Shown piece after piece: positions 22,765 to 32,465 of a stretch of 37,339 nt of DNA (the stretch's first letter is position 1; each line of letters starts with the position of its first letter). The notes below the pieces were generated by a model that ran no database searches, was not told where the DNA came from, and saw only the letters and a program-made list of their open reading frames with translations. Source of the stretch: Gonium pectorale (taxonomy: Eukaryota; Chlorophyta; Chlorophyceae; Chlamydomonadales; Volvocaceae); NCBI GenBank assembly GCA_001584585.1, contig LSYV01000041.1:784594-821932 (forward strand), in the 5' to 3' direction. The translations under genes were made by a program, and so were the position numbers.

Positions 22765-24471
22765 CTGCAGGTACACGTTGTCATGTTACTAAAGTTTGAT
22801 GCGCAAGATAAGACAAGTCGCCTGCCGCTCACGATTTGCTCGAGGCTTGGCGGGTTTCGCGCCCCCGAGGGGCCTCCCCTCAGCATTTTGCGGCAACCGA
22901 GTTACAACTGGAGGTATTAGGTAATGAGCATTGTCGTGTGCGGAGGGACTAGAAGTTGGTTGCACCTCGGTAGCCAGTGGCAGATAGCCAGGTGCTGCGG
23001 TGATAGCTGCGGCCAGCCCTGAATGCTGCAAGTAGGGTTTCACGACGGCTGCAGCGGCATCGAGAAACCCTTTCAACTTACCGTACGACACTTGTGTATG
23101 CATGCGCCGTACGTGTCAGTTGGTTGGCCTGGCTTGGGGCAATATGGACTAAACCAGGACTCACGACTTTTATAGATCTCGTTAGGCCCCACCGCAACCC
23201 CTGGCGGAATGCCTCCAAGGGCCCAAACGCCGCCCCCCAAAACTGCAGACAAAGCAGAGCGGTGGGCACGCAGGCATACCTCTGGGAGGAGACGCGGGCC
23301 ACACACACACATACACATACCCCTATGTACCCAGGATACCTTGGTTCGCTGTCTCTTTCTTAGACCCGTTTAAGCACTCTGTCACGCATGTACGAACGTG
23401 TACAAGTACACGCACCTCTGCAAAGCCGAGGGTCACAACCCTCTCCCATGCCAGGCTGGCGACAGGCAGACATACCTGCGGCCGCCAGCGTCCCCTTCCC
23501 TAACCTGCCAAACCCCGCGGCCCCCGACGCCCGACGCCCGAGTCACAAACTCGCTGATAGATAGGGCCGAGCGCAAGCGCCGGCACCCGCCTCATCCACA
23601 AACTCGCTTCAAAAATAGAGAAACCTGCACAACCCGCTTTCCGCCAACCTGCCCCGCCGCGGCAGCAAGCCAAGGCCGCATCAACCGAAAAGCATGACTG
23701 CGAGCGCGCAGAGATCATCACTGCACAAGCGCGAACCCTTCCGACTACGCCCTGCTCCGAGACAAGCGGGCTCCCGCCCGTCCCGCACCCAGCGCCTCTG
23801 TGCGCATGCCTGTCGGTGTAAGCGTGCGAGCCAAGCCAGACGAATCCGTCCAATACTGTACCAAACCGTCGGAAGCCGCGAGTCAGTCGTCAGCCAGTCA
23901 TTACGGGTCCTTCCGTGTCGCGCCGCGTATGCTAGCAATCCACTCCATCCGCTCGCCAAACGCCGAAACCCCCCAAACCCTAGGCAGGGGTCCTTCCCGC
24001 CCGTCCCTGCTTGCTCCGGAGATGGATGCTTGTAAATGGTTTGAAAAGAATCAGTACGGGGAAGCTGGTCGGTAAGAATCAATGGCAGAGAAGGACCTGT
24101 GATGTGCGGATGCAATCATCTACAACATACAGCACATGCCGTACAGTTACGGTGCACGGCATTGTGCCGTACAGGCATCGGTGTACAGCCCAATTCAATT
24201 ATCAATGCATAATAATGTATGCAACGCCAGGCGTTGAAGGCCAAATGCGAGGCCCAAGCCGTCCAAGCCACAAGCCGTCTTGCCATAACCGTTCTAACCG
24301 ATCAAGCCATGAGCAGTTCCGAGCCATGTCCAAGCATCTCCCGATGGCGCACGCACACTGCCGACGCCGCCGGCGCCGCCCCCGCCGGCGCGCGCGCGCC
24401 GTGCAGTGCAGTGCCGTGTTGCGCCGGGGCGGGGCCGCACGCACGCAGCCCGGTCGGCCTCCCCAGCTCCC
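22765..24471. other. Region between TRAPPC3 and the MYB gene
   Basis: Both neighbours are on the minus strand, so this should hold the TRAPPC3 first exon or exons and promoter plus the MYB 3' UTR. The first-exon candidate at 23082-23318 is listed separately. An AT-richer stretch at 24100-24240 holds several GCCGTACAG words and ATTATCAATGCATAATAATG. (CA)n tracts lie near 23300. No other coding exon is convincing. Confidence 0.5.
23082..23318 (-). other. TRAPPC3: Candidate 5' coding exon of TRAPPC3
   Basis: In the minus frame a stretch reads GVAVGPNEIYKS, resembling the start of plant and algal BET3 proteins, and the frame stays open to ACG|GTAAGT (exon end 23082). That exon end is phase 0, as the Asn exon at 22764 requires. 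An ATG at 23318 opens the frame, but this would give 246 aa, about 60 too many. A C|GTGAGT donor directly after the YKS codons, or an acceptor (TTTGTCTGCAG) upstream of it, would shorten the protein. The true structure is not settled. Confidence 0.35.
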
Positions 24472-24546
24472 CTACATGAGGTCCGCCTCCCCCTCGGGGA
24501 AGAGGGCGCGACGAATGGCGTCCACCTCCGGCCAGAGCCCGTGTTG
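24472..24546 (-). other. In-frame coding-like tail after the MYB stop codon
   Basis: Right after the TGA at 24549-24547 the same frame runs 24 sense codons to TAG, including LWPEVDAIRRALFPEGEADL and M. The amphipathic, acidic character and resemblance to the other duplicated-module starts (DTREIENYF, DTNEMEDYI) make it look coding. A 27-nt GT..AG segment spans the TGA, which would be an unusually short intron. Confidence 0.3.
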
Positions 24547-27500
24547 TCACACGGGTGGCGGCAGCGGCGGCGGCATCATGTGCTGCGGCGGCTGCGGGGG
24601 CGCCGACGCAAAGGCAGCCGCCCCGTACGCGCCACCGGCGCCGGCGCCGGCGCCTCCGCCGCCCGCCTGGTGGCCCATTCCAGATGGGGCCGTCATCGCC
24701 CAGTGAAGGCCGTGATGCTGCTGGGGCACCAAGCCCGGCTCCGACAGGGCGGCCAGGGCGAAGGTCGCGGGGGCAGAGGTGGCGGGGCGCAGCGGCGGTG
24801 GCGGCTGGTGGTGCGGCCCACACGGGGCCGCGAGAGGGCATGGCAGGGACTGGAAGGGGAGGAGGCTGCCGTACGGTGGTGGCGGCGCCGCCGCCAGGGG
24901 CATGTGTGTGAGCTGGTGTTGAAGGGCGGATGGCATCGGGCGGAAGGCAGAGCCCCAGCCCGAGGCGGGCGCGGGGGCCCGGGCCTGGGTGGCGGCGGCG
25001 CCCCCAGCCGGTAGGATGCCAGGGCTGTGGGAGCCGTAGGAGAAACCCCAGCCGAGCTGCAGACGCAGAGGGAGGGAGGGGAAGGCGAGACGGAGGGAGG
25101 GAGGGGGCAAAGGCGGGAGGGGTAGGGGCTGGGGGAGCAAACAGTCCGAGGGCGTCCGAGGGGTTGTGGGGTATGAGGTCGCGTGTTGAGTGGCGAGGGC
25201 GAAGGTGAACGCGAGGGCAAACGTGGTGGCAGTGGGTTTCGAAGGCAAACCAGAAGAGAAGCCTGGAGCGCACGCCACCCCTTAAAACAGACTGAAAGCT
25301 GTGAGCTGAGGGGCGAGGGGGGTTTTCCCGGCGCCGCACCAGGGGGCACGGCCGTCCCCAGTGGTCAGTCGCATGGACCACCAGGCCGGTTGCCTTGAGA
25401 ACGGGACATTGGGCCGGAGCCGACTGATCCCCGACTGTGGCATGACGCCCAAGGCCAACCGACCAAAGCATAACGCGGGGGTTGGGGAGCGATGCAACGG
25501 GCTGGTCCCACGACCCGATGTATGCATCCCAGGCTCAGTGGCCAGCCCGAACCGCGCCCATCCTGCTCCACGCCCCCTTGCCTTCACACTAAACCACCAC
25601 TCACAGATACGGTATCTTTCCGGCCCCCTCCCTCTCTTCCCCGCCCCGCCCGGCCTTAACACCCACCTCCTGCTGCGGCATGCTGTGGCAGGGGCCGTTC
25701 GCCTCGCGCCCGGGCGCCAGCAGCTGCGCGTCGATGTAGTCCTCCATCTCGTTGGTGTCCAAGGCGGAGGGGGAGGCGCGCAGGCCTCCGTGGCACACGC
25801 TCTTGCGGCCTGTGTGTGGGGCCGGGGTGTGGTGGGGCAGGGAGGGGGGCAGGGGAGGGGGGCGAGGGGAGGGGGGCAGGGAGGGGGGCTGGGATAAGCG
25901 GGTATGGGCGGGGGTGGGCGGGGGTGGGCGGGGGTGGGCGGGGAATGAAGGGATGATCCCCCTACATAGGCATACAAGCTGGGCGATGGTCGAGGACAGC
26001 GACGGCACCGCACGGGCATCCCGATGGGAGGAACTACAACCAGGTGCTGCAGCTCGCCACCCGGCGGGCTGCACCCTCGCGACGCGCGACCGCTACCGAA
26101 GCGACTCGACCGCGTCCCTTCCCAGGGTTTAAGGCGGGTATGACACATAAGAGCACATGCACCCTGCACCCTGGCCTGCCCGTTGTCTGCGCCCTTCCTC
26201 GCCTCTCTGCCTGTAACCTTTCCACAGAAACAGAAAAACCATGAGCCGCGGAGAGCACCCTACCACCACCACCACACACACATGCACCGATGCACGTAGA
26301 CTAGACTAGGCGCATCCCAGCACGGCATTGCATAGGGTCACCCCAGAGAGAATTCTGGGCCGCATCGGGGGCTACGGTGGCGGTCGCCGCCGAACTAACA
26401 TGCAGAGACATCATCTCTGGAGCTGGGTCCTACAACGACGCCATCACTTTCGCGCTTACGCTCGTCGTATGCGTTTTCCTTTTCAACACACATGCCAATT
26501 CCCACCCACCCTCCCTCCCACCGCCAGCTCACCCAGCCCAGAGATGACGTGGCGCAGCGGCTGCGGGGGCGGCGGAAGTGGAGGAGGCTGGTGCGGCGGT
26601 GCGCACGGGACCGCGAGGGGGGATGGCATGGGGTGGAAGGGGAGGACGCCGCCGTACGGTAGCGGCGGCGGCGCCGCCAGGGGCCTCTGGAAGAGTTGGT
26701 CTTGGTGCCGCAGGGCGGGTGCCAGCTGCTGGTGGTCGAAGGCCCCAGCCGAGCCCCAGCCCGAGGCGGGCGCGGGCGCGGGACCCCAGGCCTGGGTGGC
26801 GGCGGCGGCCCCAGCCTGTAGGATGCCAGGGCTGTGGGAGCCGTAGGAGAGACCCCAGCCGAGCTGCGGACGCAGAGGGGGGAGGGAGGCAGGAGGGGTG
26901 GGGGTAAATGGGGTTGTGTGTGTGTGGGGTGGGGTGGGTGGGGGGTGGGGGCATTAAGTGGCATGATGGGTGGCGTAGCGAGGGCGAGGGCGAACGCAAG
27001 GCGACCAAGTGGCGGCTACATTGGCTTCGCGTACCTGGACCCGATCATTGCAACCACAACTTGGCACTCGCACGCAATGACATTCGACGCGCCCACTCTC
27101 TGCCCCGCCCTCTGCCCCGCCGCTCTCTGCCTCGCCTCTGCCCCGCCCTCCGCCCTTTCCCCCGGCCTTCGCATCAGGAGCAAGCCCCGCCAGCCCCGCC
27201 AGCCCCGCCAGGCCCGCCAGGCCCCCGACCCCCTTCTGCCCTCGTGCACCGGCCAGCCCGAGTCGCGCCCACCTTGTTTGACCCTCCCCCCACTCCCCCA
27301 CCCACCACACACACGTTTACGACACAGCGACTTCGGCACCTTGCCGGGCCCCTCACCTCCCTCTCCCCCGACCCGACCGGCCGCAAAGACCCACCTGCTG
27401 CTGCGGCGCGAGATGGCAGGGGTCGGTCGCCTCGTGTCCGGGTGGCGGCTGCCCCAGCTCGGCGGCGAAGTAGTTCTCAATCTCGCGTGTGTCCCAGAAA

Positions 27501-30500
27501 GAGGGGGCCGAGAAGAAGGCGCCGCCAGACCAGGAGGCCCGCATGGCTCCACCGCCAAACGCGCTATCGGCGCCTGTGCGTGGAGGGGTGTGGGGGCAGG
27601 GTGGGGGGCGGGGGGCGGGGTGGGGGCGGGGAAGGGGGGCGGGGATCAGGGCCCAGGAGGGGCAAGGAGAGGTAGGGGGTTGGGGCCAAGGAGGGGCAAG
27701 GCGGGGAAGGGAGGGGGGCTCCCTCCCAACGCTTGCTAGCTAAGCGATCGCGCAGTAGCGCCGTACATGCGCCATACGTAATAGCTTCCGCCCGGAAGGG
27801 ATGAAGCAGGTGCAGCTCGGCAGAGGCTAGCGACTCGACCAATTCTTGTCAGGTTTTTTGGGTTTTAAGACTGTAGACGAACTCTTTGGACGAAGCAACT
27901 GCCAACAACCCCTCCCCATCCACACACACGCAGACACATGCGCGATATATGGGTGACATGGCCGGGCACATCCACAAAGAAAAGAACACCGCCGTATCGG
28001 CGCATGTAGCTCTAGAGACCTGCACCAACCTCACCAGCGGCGGCATCAGGTTACAGGTTACAGGTTATACGTCCGTCAAAGCCGGGGGGGCCATGGACGA
28101 ATGGACGACACGATGGGCATCGTGTGCCCAGCGCCACACCCTCCCTAACAACTCTCACCCTGACTTCCCTCGCTTCCCGGGCTCCACTGGGCTCCAGCCA
28201 CCGGACGGAGCCATTCGCTTTCTTCGTCGGTGTCGTCGCCGCCGCCGCAGCCGCAATTGTCGGCGTTGCGGCCGTCGCCGCCATCGCTGCCATCGCCGTG
28301 CCGTGCCGGCTGCTCGTCCCGCTCGCCTAGGCGCTGCCCCGTCATGCCGAGGCAAGCTGGCCCATGTGGCCGCTGTGGCCCCTGTGGCCCCTGTGGCCCC
28401 TGCGGTCGCACGATCCGCTCCGCCGCATCGAGTGCCTCGCGCAGCGGCCCTGGCATCCCGTACGGCGCCAACGCGAACGGCGCCGGGTGCTGCGGGCTCT
28501 CGGTGCGCTGTCCGAGCGCTCCACCGCCGCCGCCGCCGGTCCCAAGGGCACTGCCGCTGGGCTTGTAGGCCCTTGGAGGCGGCTCGTGCACGGGGTCTGC
28601 TGGCTCGGCGCCGGCCTTGACGTTCAAGGCATTGGCGGTGGCGGTGGCGGTCCTGGGGGAGTGAGAGCCGCCGCGGGCGGTCTTGCCGGCAGAGCCCTTG
28701 CAGCCCGCTTTGCCCCTCGCACCAGACCCCTTGCTCGCCGCCGCTGCCGCGGCCTCGCGCTCCCCCCCGCCGGCAACCCAGGTCTCAATCTCCGCGCCGC
28801 TGCCACCGCCGCCACCGCCACCACCATCGCCACCACCGCTGGCGTCATTGCCGCCGCCACCGCCGCCGCCGCCGGCCGCCACCGTCCGAACCGGCAGCGT
28901 GCGGCGCCGCCCCCCGCCGCGCTTGCGGCACGGTATCCCGTGGCGCTTTCCGTTATCGTTGCCGTTGCCGTTGGCGGTCGTTTGCTCTTTGTCGCCGCCG
29001 GGGCGGAGGTAGTAGTCAAGCCCAACCTCAAAGTCCGCCAGCGGCACCACCTCAAGCGACTTGGCGGCCAGCAGGGCGTACTGCTCCTTGGCCGCCTCTA
29101 TGGCCGCGGCGTTACCCCCGCCCGTAGCCCCGTCCTCCTCCTCCTCCTCCTCCTCCTCCTCGTCCTCCTCCTCCTCCTCCCGTGCCCGCTTTCCCTTGCG
29201 GCCTCCTCCTCTGCAGCCCCCGTCCTCTGATTTCTTGTCGCGGCGCACCAGGCGCGTGTAGATGTGCAGGAAGGTGTCGACCTTATGCGGCTCAGTGGCG
29301 CGTCTGGCGGAGTGCCTGTGTACACATGTGCGTATGTGTGTGTTACGTATGTGTGTTTTACGTACGTGTGTGTATTTGTGCATTCGGGGGAAGGTGGCGG
29401 GTCTGGGGGTGCTAGGGACGGCTGGAGGAAGGGCCCGGGGTTGCAGGGGTCGGCTGGAGGCGTGTGGGTTGCACGGGGGCGCGCACGCTGTGGGAGGGGG
29501 GATGGGCAGCTAAGTGCATTTGCGGGCACTGTGGTGCACCCCCCTGTGGTGCAGCATACACTCCGGGTCGCGTCGCCCATGGCCGTCCCATGGCCCGTAT
29601 GCATGAGCGCTTGCGGGCACTACCGCCCATCCCCGCCGCATGGCCGCACAGCGCACCAGCGGTTCTTGACCCTGTTTATGGGCCGTGTGGGCAGGTACCG
29701 GGCGATCTCTGCCCACTTGTTACCGACCCTGCTGTGCGCCAGAGCCAACACGTACTCCTGCGGGTGCCGATGGGTACGGACGCGTACGTACGGCGGTTCG
29801 GGGAACAGTAAGCAGCAGGGGGCGGGGCGGGGTGGGGGAGGGGAACGATCAAGACGCGACGTGGTGCAGAGCGGTGCTGGGTGGTGGAAACTCAGGGAGG
29901 CGTGAAACAACAGACAAGGGATAGATGCGCGTTCATGGCTCCTGTGGGACCTGAGGGGCCACGAGCGACAAGGGTGCCAGTCGCGGCCTGCCAATGAGCG
30001 AGCGAGCGGACTGAGCGGCAGGCGGTGCCACCGGGGCAACGGGTGCGTATGTGGCTGGGTGCGGGTGTCGAGGGGGCTGCGGTGCGCACGTTGGAACGTG
30101 TGGTGCCCCGGACTCGATGCACGCCAGATAGAGAGGCCAACGAGAGACGGCGCTCGGCAGGCCGCCGGAGGCGGAAAAACAAACAGGCTAAGGGGGAGGG
30201 GCATCAACACGCCGCGCCTCTGGGCGTTTCAGGTCGGAGGACAGACGTATTTTGCAACCTATTCAAAGGTTTGTCTGTAGTCGTATGTTTGTGCAGACCG
30301 AAGCGACATGCACACACCGGCTTTACCCCGCGCCCGTATGCGCACCTCCTGGAGCGCCCAGGCCCCTTGATCGATGCCCGGGCGCAAGTCGCTCAGCCAC
30401 TTTTCGCGGCACTGCTTGGCAGTGCGGCCGGGGACCGCTCGTGCAACGACCCGCCAGTCGATGTCGTCGGCATTCGCGGCCCCGGGGGCCAGCGCGCTCA

Positions 30501-30657
30501 CGGCATGTTCAAGACTGTTCTTCTCGATCTTCGTCCATGCTCTTCTGCTGCGCTTTTTCAGCTGCCCAATTTGCTTCAGGCTGTCGTTGCAGCCCCACCG
30601 CAGGTCCTGGAAACCCGTATGAAAGTTATCTTCTGAAACCTTGTGGCCTTTGCACAT
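24547..30657 (-). CDS. R2R3-type MYB protein with tandemly duplicated C-terminal modules (7 exons, 910 aa)
   Basis: Probable nuclear DNA-binding regulator. Minus-strand exons: 30657-30346, 29757-29657, 29315-28159, 27573-27395, 26863-26533, 25809-25667, 25056-24547. Phases close to TGA. Two MYB repeats: W41, W68, W87 (the first gap widened by APGAANADDI) and W100, W119, W138 with 19-residue spacing. Recognition segments are GRTAKQCREKWLSDLRP and PTRPINRVKNRW; the second differs from the usual TDNAIKN. Next come GRKGKRAR (about 176-183, possible nuclear localisation signal), a Glu run (about 184-199), and long Gly/Ala/Gly-Pro-Gln stretches. The C-terminus repeats an exon pair: DTREIENYF...(C)HLAPQQQ then LGWGLSYGSHSPGIL, and DTNEMEDYI...CHSMPQQE then LGWGFSYGSHSPGIL. 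The ATG at 30657 has an in-frame stop just upstream, so it is the start unless an upstream exon splices in. No target pathway can be inferred. Confidence 0.85.
25828..25945 (+). repeat. G-rich, quadruplex-prone tract in MYB intron 5
   Basis: The plus strand shows repeated GGGGAGGGGGGC units, then four GGGCGGGGGT-type 10-bp units (about 25908-25940). On the transcribed minus-sense RNA this is a C-rich stretch next to the acceptor of the exon that starts at 25809, so it doubles as an extreme polypyrimidine tract. Confidence 0.6.
26440..26491 (+). repeat. Short dispersed repeat, copy 2 (in MYB intron 5)
   Basis: This is the partner of 19989-20040, sharing CGCGCTTACG, TCGTCGTATGCG and TTTCAACAC. 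It lies just downstream (minus sense) of the donor of the exon ending at 26533. Confidence 0.6.
27586..27722 (+). repeat. G-rich, quadruplex-prone tract in MYB intron 3
   Basis: Dense G runs of four to six, for example GGGGGGCGGGGGGCGGGGTG, with repeated GGAGGGGCAAGG units. As at 25828-25945, on the sense strand of the MYB gene it is a C/T tract leading to an acceptor (exon start 27573). Confidence 0.6.
29519..30499 (-). repeat. Left arm of the MYB inverted duplication
   Basis: The arm covers the second half of MYB exon 1, intron 1, exon 2 and part of intron 2. It aligns in inverted orientation with 31306-32283 through exons and introns alike, for example CATTGGCAGGCCGCGACTGG and CGGCGGCCTGCCGAGCGCCG in both. 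High intron identity indicates a recent duplication. A further 30-bp match (GCAGGAAGAAAGTTTGTTTC) lies at 30817-30836 here and at 31277-31304 in the other arm. Confidence 0.88.
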
Positions 30658-31305
30658 TCTTCACGCTACGCGCAATGGCAGGCCCGCGTTCTCTCAGTAG
30701 CACGTTGGTAACTGGCGCCTGGACGGGTAGCGCCGCAAATGAAGCAGAGAGACTTGCTTTAAACACAAATATGAAGCGCACTTTGCCCAATTTGCCGACG
30801 TGGGGCACCTACGCTTGCAGGAAGAAAGTTTGTTTCGCGTGGCCCCAAAGTAAGTCTGCGTGTATGTGATGGGAGAGAGGCTCAAAGGCTGGGTATCGGA
30901 AATGAAGTTACAGCTGCTCGTAAATGCTGCCTAAGTAGTATTCTTGGTCTGCTCTGCTGCTGGCCGTTGAAAACGGGTAACCGCTAAGCTGTGGGTTTGA
31001 GGACAGCAGCCAGCTTTAGCCACTGTTGTATGAGTATGTGTAAGGGCGTTATATATCTCTGCTGGATCTGTAGCTACTGAGCAGTACACTGATGCCGCAC
31101 TGCCGCCCACCTTCGGCGTCGCGGGAAAGACGCTTCACAAAATGCTCCACCAAAGCCTCTGAGTGCTCTTTATGCCTACTTGCGGCACTGCGCCGCCCAG
31201 GTGCCGTTTAACAGTTTACGAACGTGCTACTGACATAACTACTGTAGAAGGGATGCGACGACAGCAAGGTAAATACGCGAAACAAACTTTCTTCCTGCAA
31301 GCATA
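30658..31305. other. Spacer between the two MYB copies
   Basis: The spacer is less GC-rich than the rest of the window and has no open frame with family signal. It contains the probable MYB promoter and 5' region. Around 30690-30750 (minus sense) and 31185-31235 (plus sense) both sides share AACGTGCTACTGA and GCGCC(A/G) words, but in a different order relative to the GAAGAAAGTTTG segment, so the arm ends have been rearranged. Confidence 0.5.
31049..31056 (-). promoter_or_regulatory. TATA-like element between head-to-head MYB copies
   Basis: The minus strand reads GATATATAACGCC, a good TATATAA box, about 400 bp upstream of the MYB ATG at 30657. The surroundings are AT-richer than the window. 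The core TATATA also reads on the plus strand towards the truncated copy. Function is inferred only from sequence and position. Confidence 0.3.
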
Positions 31306-32283
31306 GGTCCTCGGCTGGTCCCCGGGGCCGCGAATGCGAGCACCATCGACTGGCGGGTCGTTGCACGAGCGGTCCCCGGCCGCACTGCCAAGCAGTGCCG
31401 CGAAAAGTGGCTGAGCGACTTGCGCCCAGGCATCGATCAAGGGTCCTGGGCGCTACAGGAGGTGCGCATAGGGCGCGGGGTAAAGCCGGTGTGTGCATGT
31501 CGCTTAGGTCAGCACAAACTTATGACTAGAGACAAATCTTGAACCGGTTGACCTGAAACGCCCAGTTGCACGGCGTGCCGTTGAGCTTCCTCGGTGCCTT
31601 GGCGCCCCTCCCCCTTAGCCCGTTTGTTTTCCGCCTCCGGCGGCCTGCCGAGCGCCGTCTCTCGTTGGCCCTCTATCTGGCGTGCATCGAGTCCGGGGCA
31701 CCACACGTTCCAACGTGCGCACCGCAGCCCCCTCGACACCCGCACCCAGCCACATACGCACCCGTTGCCCCGGTGGCGCCGCCTGCCGCTCAGTCCGCTC
31801 GCTCGCTCATTGGCAGGCCGCGACTGGCTCCCTTGTCGCTCGCGGACCCTCAGGTCCCGTAGGAGCCATGAGCGCGCAATTATCCCCTGGCTGTTGTTCC
31901 ACGCCTCCCTGAGTTCCCACCACCCAGCACCGCTCTGCACCACTTCGCGTCTTGATCGTTCCCCTCCCCCACCCCGCCCCGCCCCCTGCTGCTTGCTGTT
32001 CCCCGAACCGCCGTACGCGTCCGTACCCGTCGGCACCCGCAGGAGTACGTGTTGGCCCTGGCACACAGCGAGTTCGGTAACAAGTGGGCCCGGATCGCCA
32101 AGTACCTGCCCACACGGTCCACAAACGCGATCAAGAACCGCTGGGGCGCAGTGCGGGGGTGTGGGGGAGGGGGCAATGCCCACAAGCGCTCATGCATATG
32201 GGCTATGCATACGGGCCATGGGCGACGCGACCCGGAGTGTATGCTGCACCACAGGGGGGGGCACCACAGTGCCTGCAAACGCC
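31306..32283 (+). repeat. Right arm of the MYB inverted duplication
   Basis: This is the inverted counterpart of 29519-30499. It lacks sequence equivalent to 30500-30805 of the left side: after the shared CTTCCTGCAAGCATAGG segment it jumps directly into mid-exon-1 sequence (CCCCGGGGCCGCGAATGC). The arm ends near the shared GGGGCACCACAGTGCCTGCA region around 32260-32283. Confidence 0.88.
31318..32143 (+). pseudogene. Truncated MYB copy (inverted duplicate)
   Basis: The first exon remnant, about 31318-31461, encodes IDWRVVARAVPGRTAKQCRE, KWLSDLRPGIDQGSWALQE, then a GAG|GTGCGC donor. The second, 32043-32143, follows a CCCGCAG acceptor and encodes EYVLALAHSEFGNKWARIAK, YLPTRSTNAIKNRW. The first third of MYB repeat 1 is missing, along with any start codon. 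The donor after exon 2 is CGCTG|GGGCGC where the minus-strand gene has CGCTG|GTGCGC, so normal splicing should fail, and no downstream effector exons are present. The second recognition helix (STNAIKNRW) is closer to the MYB consensus than that of the intact gene, so the copy may have decayed only recently. It could be an expressed fragment, but nothing here shows that. Confidence 0.75.
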
Positions 32284-32339
32284 CGAAGCTGCTCATTCTC
32301 CCCTGAGCACCATCACCTAGCCCGGCACTGTGGAAAGGG

Positions 32340-32465
32340 CCCGTGGACGGCGCAGTAGCCAGTTCTCGCCGCAAAGCCGGTCCAGGGACCAGCAATGCCG
32401 CAGGAAGTTGCTCGACGACTTGCGTCCGCACACGGGATGGAGAAAGGGGATTGGACGCTTCAGGG
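32340..32465 (+). pseudogene. Degenerate third MYB-repeat fragment, frameshifted
   Basis: One frame reads SRSRDQQCRRKLLDDLRPHT, aligning with GRTAKQCREKWLSDLRP of the neighbouring copies. The next frame continues MEKGDWTLQG, which aligns with DQGAWALQE. A single frame change after DLRPHTG separates them, and Trp of KW is Leu. It lies 197 bp past the truncated MYB copy in the same orientation. Confidence 0.5.

Noticed and set aside
24302..25471. 389-codon minus-strand frame
   Set aside because: It is a different frame of the last MYB exon and its flanks. The LGWG/SYGSHSPGIL frame is shared with the duplicate exon and closes in phase.
29131..29181. (TCC/TCCTCC)n tract as an independent microsatellite
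   Set aside because: It encodes the Glu run of the MYB protein in the correct frame, so it is part of a coding exon.
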